Source of the DNA: Taibaiella helva
GTDB taxonomy: Bacteria > Bacteroidota > Bacteroidia > Chitinophagales > Chitinophagaceae
Assembly (NCBI RefSeq): GCF_003545695.1
Contig: NZ_QUZZ01000013.1
Span: 62,001-126,000 of the forward strand
Direction of reading: 5' to 3'
DNA length: 64,000 nucleotides
Part shown: positions 1-8,611 of the stretch, piece after piece
Numbering within the stretch: position 1 is the first letter of the stretch
How the letters are laid out: each line of letters begins with the position of its first letter
Notes under the pieces: model-generated
What the model was told of the DNA's origin: nothing
Databases searched by the model: none
What the model saw: the letters and a program-made list of their open reading frames with translations, nothing else
Position numbers and translations under genes: made by a program

Positions 1-1430
1 CATACCTGGAAGTTAAGTATATTCTCGCCGTCGTCGTTTTTACCGGCGCGGCCGATCACCTGCCTGCTGCTGACCTTATCGCCTTCCCTTACCGAAGTGG
101 AAGCCATGTTGGTGTATACCGTAAAATATTCGCCATGGCTCACCATGACCATAATACCGTTGATATTGGCTACGGTGCGCACCACGCCTTCAAACACGGT
201 GCGTACCGGCGCACCTTCGCCGGTGGTAATGTCGATGCCGATATTGTTCTCAATCACGCTGGGGAAAAGCTTGTTGGGGTGCCGGCCGTAATTGCCCGAT
301 ATAAACCCTTTCTCTACGGGCCAGGGCAGGCGTCCGCGGTTGGCCGCAAAATTGTTGGACAATGCCTGTACCTCCGGTGTAAGGCTTAGCTTGTACGACG
401 GCTTTTCTACCGATGCGGCCGGAGGCGGTGTATAGGATGATCGTGTCGCTTCAGATGCATTGGTTGCGGGTTTCGTATTGCCTGTGGCCGGCGGTTTGGA
501 GGCGTTGTTGCCACTTGAAGAAGGTCTACCGGTATTGAGTGTTACGGTCTGGTTGCCGGCCTGGTAAGTATTGCCGTCGTTGCGTGCTGCCTGCTGTTGT
601 GCGGCGGCCCGGCGGCGCGCCTCTTCTTCTGCGGCCTTCTTACGGGCCAGGGCAGCTTCTTCCGCGGCTCTCCGGCGGGCTTCCTCTTCTGCTTTCTTAC
701 GCGCCAGCTCAATCTCACGCCTGATCTGGTCCTTGATAGCGGCTTCCAGCTTGCGTGCTGTCTTTTGGTTTTGCTGTATTTGCGCTACCAGTTCTTTCTC
801 GCGACCTTTCAGCTCTGTAACCAGCTGATTGGTCTGTTGGGTTTCCGCCTGGATCTCGTTTTTCTGTATCTCTTCGGCCTGCAGCAATTTACCTTTTTGT
901 GTCTTCTGGGTGTTGAGCACGCCGATCTTCTGTTTCAGCTGAGCCTGGGTAACACGGATTTTTTCCGCCTGCTCTTTACGGTAGTCGCGGTATTTGCGCA
1001 GGTATTGCATGCGCCGGATCGCATCATTAAAGTCATTGGCCGAGAACAGGAAGGCCATCATATTCTGGCTGGTGCGGTGCTTGTAGGCATACCGGATCGA
1101 TTGCGCATAGCTGGCCTTCAGCTTTTCGAGGTTGCTGTTGAGGGTGTTAATCTCCTGCGAGGACAGCTGGATGCTGCCATCGATGCCGGAGAGCTCGGTA
1201 TTGATATTGCTGATCAGCTTTTGCCGGGCCTCGAGCTTGGCCGTAAGCGCCCTCAGCTCGCCCATAGTGGCTTTTTTATCCTGTTTGGTCGCTTCAAGCT
1301 GCTGCTGGGTGCTGGCAATCTCGTTCAGCAGGTTGGCCCTGCGCTTTTCGAGATCGCTCCGGGAGGGCTGCTGCGCCCGTACGCACAGGGCGCTCAGGAG
1401 CAGGCAAAAAGAAAAAATATATAAACGCAT
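1..1430 (-). CDS. EnvC-type murein hydrolase activator (3' end outside window)
   Basis: The protein starts at the ATG at 1430 and has a signal peptide ending near LCVRA-QQ. A long charged, Gln- and Glu-rich coiled coil follows (roughly residues 25-300), then a Pro/Ser/Thr-rich linker, and finally an M23/LytM-type beta domain that runs off the left edge. Members of this family sit in the periplasm and switch on cell-wall amidases at the division septum. The LytM domain looks catalytically dead. The first zinc-ligand His of the usual HxGxD region is replaced, reading ENNIGIDI (about 232-255), and the HxH motif reads YTNM (about 106-117). This fits an EnvC-like activator and not an active endopeptidase. 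It is divergent from the polysaccharide operon. About 476 codons are visible and the stop codon is missing only because of the window edge. Confidence 0.85.
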   Translation of the reverse strand, partial: MRLYIFSFCLLLSALCVRAQQPSRSDLEKRRANLLNEIASTQQQLEATKQDKKATMGELRALTAKLEARQKLISNINTELSGIDGSIQLSSQEINTLNSNLEKLKASYAQSIRYAYKHRTSQNMMAFLFSANDFNDAIRRMQYLRKYRDYRKEQAEKIRVTQAQLKQKIGVLNTQKTQKGKLLQAEEIQKNEIQAETQQTNQLVTELKGREKELVAQIQQNQKTARKLEAAIKDQIRREIELARKKAEEEARRRAAEEAALARKKAAEEEARRRAAAQQQAARNDGNTYQAGNQTVTLNTGRPSSSGNNASKPPATGNTKPATNASEATRSSYTPPPAASVEKPSYKLSLTPEVQALSNNFAANRGRLPWPVEKGFISGNYGRHPNKLFPSVIENNIGIDITTGEGAPVRTVFEGVVRTVANINGIMVMVSHGEYFTVYTNMASTSVREGDKVSSRQVIGRAGKNDDGENILNFQV

Positions 1431-1604
1431 GAAGGGTGAATCTGTTTTTAGGCCGAAGGGCAAAGCTAATAAAAGGATGCCAAAATGCACGGATAAACTA
1501 TACGGCGATTGCCTGCCGGGAATATCCCGGCGCCGTATCCTCATCGCTTTCCCCATCTGATGAGCGAATTTGCAAAATTCCATAAGGGAACAGGCTTTCT
1601 TTCC

Positions 1605-1612
1605 TATATTTG
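1605..1612 (+). promoter_or_regulatory. Bacteroidota -7 promoter box for rfbF operon
   Basis: TATATTTG matches the Bacteroidota -7 consensus TAnnTTTG exactly. It lies 36 bases before the chosen rfbF start. No convincing -33 TTTG was found at the standard distance. Confidence 0.5.
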
Positions 1613-1648
1613 CGCATTGCAGAGATGATCTGCTCAATGAACTATCAG

Positions 1649-2422
1649 ATGAAAGTTGTCATTTTTGCCGGGGGGCGCGGCACCCGCATTTCAGAAGAAT
1701 CCATGCTTCGTCCCAAACCGATGATCGAGATCGGGGGTAAACCTATCCTGTGGCATATCATGAAGATCTATGCCGCTTACGGACATACGGAATTTATTAT
1801 TTGTCTGGGCTATAAGGGCTGGATCATCAAAGAATATTTTGCCAACTATTTCCTGCATAATGCGGATATGAAAGTGGACCTGGCCAGCAATTCCATGGAG
1901 ATACTGCAAAATAACGCGGAGCCGTTTAAGATATCGCTGATCGAGACGGGGCTGGATACCATGACGGCCGGAAGGCTGAAACGGGTGTTGCCCTATACCG
2001 GCAACGAACCTTTTATGCTTACCTATGGGGATGGTGTCAGCGATGTGGACCTGGACGCGCTGCTGGCCTATCACCGTAACAGCGGTAAGGTATGCACAAT
2101 GACGGCCATACAGGCAACCAGTCGTTTTGGCGTACTGAAAATGCAGGAGGACGGCACCATCGATTCTTTCGAAGAAAAGCCGGAGGACAGCGGTACCTGG
2201 ATCAACGGGGGCTTCTTTGTCATCAATCCTGAAATCAGGGACTATCTGGATGGGGATATGGACGAAGTGATGTGGGAGCGGGATCCGATGGATCGCCTGG
2301 CTGCAACGGGGCAAATAGGCGCTTATAAGCATCACGATTTCTGGAAATGTATGGATACCCTGCGCGATAAAGAAGAGCTGGAGCAAATGTGGGAAGGCCG
2401 GCCGGCCTGGAAAAAGTGGTAG
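1649..2422 (+). CDS. rfbF: Glucose-1-phosphate cytidylyltransferase
   Basis: This enzyme makes CDP-glucose from CTP and glucose 1-phosphate, the entry step to CDP-deoxysugars of surface polysaccharides. The start MKVVIFAGGRGTR carries the nucleotidyltransferase signature (GGxGTRxSEE), followed by RPKPMIEIGGKPILWHIM. Further along are TYGDGVSD (nucleotide and metal binding) and WINGGFFV. Length (257 residues) is normal for RfbF. ATG codons in frame at 1625 and 1637 would add short N-terminal tails, and I chose 1649 because family members begin right at the MK.VI.AGG strand. The next gene, rfbG, uses its product. First gene of a six-gene plus-strand run to 7541. Confidence 0.93.
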   Translation: MKVVIFAGGRGTRISEESMLRPKPMIEIGGKPILWHIMKIYAAYGHTEFIICLGYKGWIIKEYFANYFLHNADMKVDLASNSMEILQNNAEPFKISLIETGLDTMTAGRLKRVLPYTGNEPFMLTYGDGVSDVDLDALLAYHRNSGKVCTMTAIQATSRFGVLKMQEDGTIDSFEEKPEDSGTWINGGFFVINPEIRDYLDGDMDEVMWERDPMDRLAATGQIGAYKHHDFWKCMDTLRDKEELEQMWEGRPAWKKW

Positions 2423-2475
2423 GACCAGAAATAGCTTAGCATATTTCAGCAAGAACAAGATCAATCAAACGAGGA

Positions 2476-3564
2476 ATGGCCTTAGACGCGACCTTCAGAA
2501 ACAAAAGAGTGTTCCTTACCGGGCATACCGGCTTTAAAGGCGCCTGGCTGTTGCAGATGCTGCACCACTTCGGCGCCGACGTGAAGGGCTATGCCCTTGC
2601 CCCGGAAGAGGAAAAAGACCTGTATAACCAGATCAACGGCGATAAGCTTTGCTATGCCTCCGTCATCGGCGATGTACGGGATAGCCAGCTGCTTAAAGGG
2701 GAGATTGTACGCTTTGAGCCCGATTATATCTTTCATCTTGCTGCACAGCCCCTGGTACGCCGGAGCTACCAGGAGCCGGTCTATACTTTCGATGTCAATG
2801 TGATGGGTACCATCAATGTGCTGGAGGCTATGCGCAGCCTGGAAAAACCCTGCACCGGCATTATGGTAACTACCGATAAGGTATACGAGAACAATGAGAA
2901 AGGCCAGCCCTTCGGCGAAGAGGAAAAGCTGGGCGGCTACGACCCTTATTCCGCCAGCAAGGCGGCTGCTGAGATCGCCATCGCTTCTTACCGGCATTCT
3001 TTTTTTAATCCCGGTCAGGTAACAGTACATCATAAATCCATTGCATCGGCACGGGCGGGCAATGTGATCGGCGGCGGCGATTATGCTGCTGACCGCATCA
3101 TCCCGGACATCGTAAGGGCAATAGAACGGAATGAGCCGGTTTCGCTGCGTAATCCTAAAGCCATACGCCCCTGGCAGCATGTCCTGGAGCCACTGTTTGC
3201 TTACCTGCTGCTGGCAGAAAAAATGACGCAAGATCCTGTACGTTATGCTACGGCTTATAACATTGGTCCCAACAAAGAGGATGTACTGGATGTGGAAACC
3301 GTGACCCGGCAGTTTATCGACGCTTATGGCAAAGGCAGCTACCAGGTCGAAGGCAATGCCGGGCAGCCGCACGAAGCCCAGCTGCTGATGCTGGATAACC
3401 ATAAAATTTACGAGGCCCTGGGCCAGAAACCGCACTATACCGCTGCTGAAGCCGTGCAGAAGACAGCGGCCTGGTATGCCGATAAAGAACGAAGCGCAAC
3501 AGAAAAATGCCTGGAGCAGATCGAAGCCTACCTGGCACCTGTAGCGGCTGCGGATAGCCAATAG
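2476..3564 (+). CDS. rfbG: CDP-glucose 4,6-dehydratase
   Basis: An extended short-chain dehydrogenase that converts CDP-glucose to CDP-4-dehydro-6-deoxyglucose using bound NAD. The Rossmann motif GHTGFKG is at residues 16-22, the catalytic YxxxK at Y158/K162 (YSASK), and the active-site Thr region is VTTDKVY. The 362-residue length is typical. It lies 53 bases after rfbF, so the two steps are encoded together. The genes that usually continue this pathway (a CDP-4-dehydro-6-deoxyglucose dehydrase such as RfbH, or a reductase) are not next to it. The final sugar therefore cannot be read from this window. Confidence 0.95.
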   Translation: MALDATFRNKRVFLTGHTGFKGAWLLQMLHHFGADVKGYALAPEEEKDLYNQINGDKLCYASVIGDVRDSQLLKGEIVRFEPDYIFHLAAQPLVRRSYQEPVYTFDVNVMGTINVLEAMRSLEKPCTGIMVTTDKVYENNEKGQPFGEEEKLGGYDPYSASKAAAEIAIASYRHSFFNPGQVTVHHKSIASARAGNVIGGGDYAADRIIPDIVRAIERNEPVSLRNPKAIRPWQHVLEPLFAYLLLAEKMTQDPVRYATAYNIGPNKEDVLDVETVTRQFIDAYGKGSYQVEGNAGQPHEAQLLMLDNHKIYEALGQKPHYTAAEAVQKTAAWYADKERSATEKCLEQIEAYLAPVAAADSQ

Positions 3565-3574
3565 TCTTACTGTT

Positions 3575-4177
3575 ATGAGTTCCACCGAAAACACGATCCT
3601 GGGATTGAAGCTGCCTACCGATCCGCGCTGGGTCGATATTGCAGCTATATCCCTGCAGGATATCCTCACCGATCATGCTTTTTGCGAGCAAAAGGCCGCC
3701 ACGCAATTTATTTCATTGATCCAACGCTATCCCGAAAAAACGGAGCTGGTGGAGGCGCTGGCTCCCGTGGTTACAGAAGAGTGGGGGCACTTCCGCATGG
3801 TGCTGGCCGAGCTGAAGAAGCGCGGTCTCAGCCTGGGAAAGCAGCGTAAGGACGAATACGTAAACCAGCTGCTGCTGCATGAGCCGAAAAATATTTCGGG
3901 CGAAGTGCGGTTGCTGCATAAGCTGATGATCTGTGCCCTCATTGAAGCACGTAGCTGTGAACGTTTCCGCTTGCTCAGCCTCCATATTGAAGAAGAGGCC
4001 CTGCGCACCTTTTATCATAAGTTCATGGTTTCTGAAGCGGGGCATTACCGTTTGTTTCTCGACCTGGCCAAGGTTTACTTCGATGAGACCTTGGTACGGC
4101 AGACCTGGCTTGACTGGCTACAGATCGAAAAGAATATCCTTAAGGAACTGAAGCCGAGGGGTGATCGCATGCACTAA
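3575..4177 (+). CDS. miaE: tRNA-(ms2io6A)-hydroxylase MiaE
   Basis: A ferritin-like four-helix protein that hydroxylates the isopentenyl side chain of ms2i6A at tRNA position 37. The diiron ligands are visible as an early Glu (CEQKAA), an ExxH in EEWGHFRMVL, another Glu in EARSCERFRLL and a second ExxH in EAGHYRLF. The length of 200 residues suits the family. It sits only 10 bases after rfbG and 45 before kdsA, so it is probably co-transcribed with polysaccharide genes although its function is unrelated. It needs miaA and miaB elsewhere in the genome to act. Confidence 0.9.
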   Translation: MSSTENTILGLKLPTDPRWVDIAAISLQDILTDHAFCEQKAATQFISLIQRYPEKTELVEALAPVVTEEWGHFRMVLAELKKRGLSLGKQRKDEYVNQLLLHEPKNISGEVRLLHKLMICALIEARSCERFRLLSLHIEEEALRTFYHKFMVSEAGHYRLFLDLAKVYFDETLVRQTWLDWLQIEKNILKELKPRGDRMH

Positions 4178-4222
4178 TTGATGCAGCCCGTCCCTACCAT
4201 ATCTCAATTGATTTAAAATACC

Positions 4223-5050
4223 ATGCAACTGAATACTTTATTCCAGCAAAAAAGCAATCCGGATCAGTTTTTCCTGATGGCCGGCCCCTGTGCTGTAGAA
4301 GGCGAGGAGATCGTAATGCAGATCGCCGAGCGCATTGTAGCCCTTACCGATAAGCTGCGTATACCGCTTGTATTTAAGGGCTCTTACCGTAAAGCCAACC
4401 GTACGCGGCTGGATAGCTTTACCGGCATCGGCGATGAGAAAGCGCTGAAAATACTGGCCAAAATAAGGGATACCTTCGGTGTGCCCGTGGTTACCGATAT
4501 CCATGCCGCCAACGAAGCCGATATGGCTGCTGCTTATGTGGACGTATTGCAGATACCGGCTTTCCTGTGCCGGCAAACCGATATCCTGGTTGCTGCCGCG
4601 CAAACCGGGAAATATGTCAATGTGAAGAAAGGCCAGTTCCTGGCGCCGGAATCGATGCAGTTTGCCGTGGATAAGATACAGCAAAGCGGCAATGATCAGG
4701 TGATCCTGACCGACCGGGGAACGACCTTTGGTTACCAGGACCTGGTGGTCGATTACCGTGGAATTCCTACCATGCGGCAGATGAAGGTTCCTGTCGTAAT
4801 GGATTGCACTCACTCCCTGCAGCAGCCCAACCAGACCAGCGGCGTAACGGGCGGCAATCCTGCCATGATCGAAACCATAGCCCGTGCAGCTATAGCCGTG
4901 GGTGCAGATGGCTTGTTCATAGAAACACATCCTGATCCGAAACATGCGAAATCAGATGGTGCCAATATGTTGCATCTCGATTTGCTCGAAGGCCTGATGC
5001 AGAAAATGGTAATCTTGAAAACGGCTGTAAATACGCTGTCTGGCTTATAG
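4223..5050 (+). CDS. kdsA: 3-deoxy-8-phosphooctulonate synthase
   Basis: Condenses phosphoenolpyruvate with arabinose 5-phosphate to give KDO 8-phosphate, needed for the LPS inner core. Motifs in order are MAGPCAVEGEE, FKGSYRKANRTR, GIGDEKALKIL, PVVTDIH, VLQIPAFLCRQTD, VNVKKGQFLAP, TDRGTTFGY and FIETHPDPKHAKSDG. Cys23 in GPC places it in the metal-dependent class; the E. coli-type metal-independent class has Asn there. Length 275 residues, full size. It sits in the polysaccharide operon, 45 bases after miaE, consistent with coordinated LPS assembly. Confidence 0.96.
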   Translation: MQLNTLFQQKSNPDQFFLMAGPCAVEGEEIVMQIAERIVALTDKLRIPLVFKGSYRKANRTRLDSFTGIGDEKALKILAKIRDTFGVPVVTDIHAANEADMAAAYVDVLQIPAFLCRQTDILVAAAQTGKYVNVKKGQFLAPESMQFAVDKIQQSGNDQVILTDRGTTFGYQDLVVDYRGIPTMRQMKVPVVMDCTHSLQQPNQTSGVTGGNPAMIETIARAAIAVGADGLFIETHPDPKHAKSDGANMLHLDLLEGLMQKMVILKTAVNTLSGL

Positions 5051-5067
5051 CCTACATTTTTAGGAAT

Positions 5068-6027
5068 ATGGATACTCGAAACGTTACAGCGCAGCCCCTG
5101 ATCTCGATCTGCATACCAACGAATAAAAGCCGTGATTTTCTCAGGAGACTCCTGGATAGTATTCTCGAGCAAACATTCAAGGATTTTGAGATTATTGTTA
5201 CAGACAATAGCGTGGATGATAATCTATACGAGCTGCTTCGGCAGTATGCCGACCGTTTGCCAATATTACATGTAAAGAACGTACCTCCGGTAAGTATGGG
5301 AGAAAACTGGAACCTGGGCCAGGAAAGGGCCAGGGGGGAGTGGATAAAAATAATGCATGATGATGACTGGTTTGCCACTCCCGAAGCTCTTGAAGCATTT
5401 GCCCTGGCGACAAAGAATCCCTTGCAGACCACGTTCATTGTAGGAGGCTACCAGAGTTATAATGAAACGACCGGGATTTATAAAAGTATGCTTGTCAGGG
5501 AACGGGAATTTAAGCAATTAATGACCGATCCCTTTAGGCTGGTAAAAGAAAATAAGATAGGGCCTCCCAGTGTGATCATGGTCAAGAACGGCCTTCAGGC
5601 CCGGTACGACCCACGATTGAAATGGCGCATTGATATTGACTATTACTGGGCATTGCTGCGCACGGAAAAAGCGTACTATATTCCCGAAACGCTCATCAGC
5701 TATAGCTACAATGTCGTTCAAACTACGAATGAATGCTATAATAACAGGATTGTGGAAATTCCGGAAGCCTTGATCCTTTACAGCAAATATGGCACGCGGC
5801 TAACCCGTAAACCGTTATTATATGATGTATGGTGGCGCTTGATGCGAAACCTGGAAATACGGGATGTCGCCGAATTGGAGGCACATGCGTCGGGTTATAT
5901 AGTGCCGGATTTTTTCAGACGGATAGTACGCTTCCAGCAGAAATTCCCGTTAAGCATAATCAAGAACGGCTATTTTTCAAAGTGCCTTATGTTGCTTTCC
6001 TATATATTTAACCCAGCCAAAAGCTGA
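5068..6027 (+). CDS. Family 2 glycosyltransferase
   Basis: A GT-A fold transferase of about 319 residues. It opens PLISICIPTNKSRDFLRRLLDSILEQTFKDFEIIVTDNS, a typical GT2 first strand and nucleotide-binding segment. IMHDDDW supplies the metal-binding DxD. No transmembrane helix is evident, so it probably acts at the inner face of the cytoplasmic membrane. Donor and acceptor cannot be told from sequence. It begins 17 bases after kdsA and ends 20 bases before the flippase gene, so it likely builds the repeat unit that the flippase exports. Confidence 0.85.
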   Translation: MDTRNVTAQPLISICIPTNKSRDFLRRLLDSILEQTFKDFEIIVTDNSVDDNLYELLRQYADRLPILHVKNVPPVSMGENWNLGQERARGEWIKIMHDDDWFATPEALEAFALATKNPLQTTFIVGGYQSYNETTGIYKSMLVREREFKQLMTDPFRLVKENKIGPPSVIMVKNGLQARYDPRLKWRIDIDYYWALLRTEKAYYIPETLISYSYNVVQTTNECYNNRIVEIPEALILYSKYGTRLTRKPLLYDVWWRLMRNLEIRDVAELEAHASGYIVPDFFRRIVRFQQKFPLSIIKNGYFSKCLMLLSYIFNPAKS

Positions 6028-6047
6028 GCAAAAGATGCAGATCATTT

Positions 6048-7541
6048 ATGGGCTTGGTTTTTCGACAATCTGTAAAAGCAACTGTAATTATTTTTACCGG
6101 CAATCTGATCGGCGCCCTTATAAATTATTTCAGCACCTATATCTTTAAAGACGATTTCCAGCAATTCGGCTTCGTAAGAACCTTCCTGAATATTTCCGTT
6201 ATTTGCCAGACTTTCGTCCTGCTTGGTTGTGTTCCTACATTGCAAACCTTTCAGCAACGGTACACCGACCGCCAGGAAAAAGGCAGGGTGTTGATTACGA
6301 TCTGCACCCTTATTCCCCTTGCAATGATGCTGCTTCTGCTGCCTCCGTACCTGCTGTTCCAGGATCACATTGTGCAATTGTTTCAGGCTGCGGACAGGCC
6401 GTACTTCAGGCAGTTTTATTTTTGGTTACCCCCATTGGTTTTGTTCTGGTGCTATATATCCCTTTACGAAGGATACATCTTGTCCCTGCAGAAGACCGCA
6501 GTTGCATTATTGACACGGGAAGTGATATTGAGGATATTCGGCTTGCTGATCCTGATGGTATTTTATTTCGGCTTTATATCCTTTTCCGGCTTTTTTATTC
6601 TTACGATCTTCAGCCACCTTTTGTCAGCGATATTGCTGCTATGGTATTCTTTCAGAGCAGGGGGGTTCGGCTTCAGCAACAACTGGCGTACTTTCACCGT
6701 TGCCGAATACAAAGAGCTCGTCCACTTTTCATGGTATCACCTGCTGATGGGATTATCTCTTTTCGTGATCGGCTTCCTGGATTCCCTGATGCTAGCCGCA
6801 TTAAGCGAAGATGGCGTATCGTCGGTGCCTGTGTACACTATTGCTGTATTTATTACAACACTAATGACGATACCCTATAGGGCTATCATCAACGCAGTAT
6901 TCCCCGTATTGAACCGTGCTTATATCGATCAGAAGAAAGATGAATTTTATGATCTGTTTGCCCGCTCCAGCGTCAATATACAGATCGTTGCTATTGCCAT
7001 GGTTATTATAATCGGCTTCAATCTTCCTAATGCTGTGCGCGTATTGCCCAAAGGATATGAATCGGTGTTACCGGTGGTTTGGATACTAATGCTGGGCAGA
7101 ATGGCGGATATGGCTACTGGGATGAATAACGAAGTGATCAGCATCTCCAGTCTATATAAATTCAATTTCAGAATTTCGGTTTTTCTTATCGCGCTCCTTG
7201 TTTTGCTTAACAGGATCTTGATCCCCATATATAGCATTTACGGTGCAGCCTGGGGCACAACGATTGCTATGATACTTTTCAATACCGCCAAAACCATTTA
7301 TCTCAGGAGAAAAATGAACCTCTGGCCTTTTAGTATTCGGAGCTTGGCCATCTTGTTTGCCGGGGGACTTGCCGGGGCTGTGGCCTATTGTATGCCGTAT
7401 ATAGGAAACCCGGTTGCCGATGCCATCATTAGGTCGCTGGCTATATTGATCGTTTACATACTACTGTTGCTGCGGCTACGGCCCTCACCAGATTTGAATA
7501 ACTTTGTAACGAAGATATTCAACAGGATAAAGACGCATTAA
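6048..7541 (+). CDS. Wzx-type polysaccharide flippase
   Basis: A hydrophobic protein of 497 residues with about 12-14 predicted membrane segments and the overall pattern of the MOP/PST exporter superfamily (polysaccharide biosynthesis proteins). It opens with VKATVIIFTGNLIGALINYFSTYIF, as many Wzx/flippase proteins do. Expected role is translocation of lipid-linked oligosaccharides across the inner membrane. It is the last gene of the plus-strand operon and faces the minus-strand glycosyltransferase gene with an 18-base gap. Specificity cannot be inferred. Confidence 0.85.
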   Translation: MGLVFRQSVKATVIIFTGNLIGALINYFSTYIFKDDFQQFGFVRTFLNISVICQTFVLLGCVPTLQTFQQRYTDRQEKGRVLITICTLIPLAMMLLLLPPYLLFQDHIVQLFQAADRPYFRQFYFWLPPLVLFWCYISLYEGYILSLQKTAVALLTREVILRIFGLLILMVFYFGFISFSGFFILTIFSHLLSAILLLWYSFRAGGFGFSNNWRTFTVAEYKELVHFSWYHLLMGLSLFVIGFLDSLMLAALSEDGVSSVPVYTIAVFITTLMTIPYRAIINAVFPVLNRAYIDQKKDEFYDLFARSSVNIQIVAIAMVIIIGFNLPNAVRVLPKGYESVLPVVWILMLGRMADMATGMNNEVISISSLYKFNFRISVFLIALLVLLNRILIPIYSIYGAAWGTTIAMILFNTAKTIYLRRKMNLWPFSIRSLAILFAGGLAGAVAYCMPYIGNPVADAIIRSLAILIVYILLLLRLRPSPDLNNFVTKIFNRIKTH

Positions 7542-7559
7542 GAGGACTGTCTGATAAAG

Positions 7560-8420
7560 TTACCGGGTTAGTAGCTTTACGGCATATATCCCCTTTGTCT
7601 TTAGGGTATATAGGATAGCGAAGAGATAATAATATACGGATTTACCCTTCCGGGCGCTCATGATCCTAAGCTCGTGCCTGAGCATCGTTTTCTCCAGCTG
7701 CAGCCGCTTTCGTGTATCCGTACTGGCATTGGCTATGTGTACTACAGCAGTCGCAGCCGTAAAATAGGAGGGTATGCCCAGCTGCTGAAACTGGTAGCAC
7801 CAAAGCTGATCTTCACCATACATAAAAAAACGTTCATCCAGCTTCTGTCCGGGCAGCTTTTCCAGATCCCTTCTGTAAAACATCATGAAAGCGCCGCTGA
7901 CCCAGTCGCACTCTGTATCAAAATCGCCCTTGAAATACTGGTTCAGCATCAGCTGCGCCCGCTTCCGGTAAGGAAGCAGGTATAGCAGGGGCCTGCACAG
8001 GTCCAGTAGCTCGTTGCGAACACTCCTGAACTTCCGGGCATTTTTCTGGTAAACACCGTTTTCATAATTGAGCCGGCAGCTGAGGATATGACTGCCGGCA
8101 AGGCCGTTCAGTACAGAGATGCTGCGGCTCAGGCTGTCCTCCGTAAGATAAGTATCCGAATTTAGCAGTAAGACGATATCGCCGGTAGCTGCCGAAAGGC
8201 CCAGGTTGTTTCCTTTCGCAAAGCCGTTATTCAGAGGATTGCAAATTAGCTTTATGTCCGGAAACATGGCCAGAAATGCTCCTGGGGGGCACTCAGTCGA
8301 AGCATTATCAACTAGGATAATTTCATAGGCTAGCTGCCGCGTATATTTTCTGATACTGGCAATACAGTTGCAGGTAATCTGAAAGGTATTGTAATTTACG
8401 ATAATGATGGATAGTAACAT
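7560..8420 (-). CDS. Family 2 glycosyltransferase, rhamnosyltransferase-like
   Basis: The start is set at the ATG at 8420, giving MLLSIIIVNYNTFQITCNCIASI, the usual first strand of this subfamily. The open frame continues upstream without family-like sequence. Motifs include VDNASTE (where family members usually have VDNxSxD), NNGFAKGNNLG, LLNSDTYL (DxD) and WVSGAFMMFYR, all typical of dTDP-rhamnosyl-type GT2 enzymes. About 286 residues, cytoplasmic, peripheral. It is convergent with the flippase gene and divergent from the next glycosyltransferase. Sugar specificity is only a guess from the motif pattern. Confidence 0.85.
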   Translation of the reverse strand: MLLSIIIVNYNTFQITCNCIASIRKYTRQLAYEIILVDNASTECPPGAFLAMFPDIKLICNPLNNGFAKGNNLGLSAATGDIVLLLNSDTYLTEDSLSRSISVLNGLAGSHILSCRLNYENGVYQKNARKFRSVRNELLDLCRPLLYLLPYRKRAQLMLNQYFKGDFDTECDWVSGAFMMFYRRDLEKLPGQKLDERFFMYGEDQLWCYQFQQLGIPSYFTAATAVVHIANASTDTRKRLQLEKTMLRHELRIMSARKGKSVYYYLFAILYTLKTKGIYAVKLLTR

Positions 8421-8611
8421 GAGGATTAACCTTTCTCCTTGTACGGACGGCGGTAATGCAATGTTGCAAATGTAAAGAATTCCAACGGGGCTCCGTGTGT
8501 GCCTGCCAACCGATTTCTTCAGAAATTTCTTGCCTGTAACCAAACGTATGTTTATGTTTGCTTTCTTCCGGGTACGACGAATGCCCGCTTGCTTTACCTT
8601 TTGTACGTGCA

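Noticed and set aside
2482-3669. A 395-codon open frame on the minus strand
   Set aside because: It runs opposite to rfbG over its full length, has no family-like motif, and follows the codon bias of the true gene.
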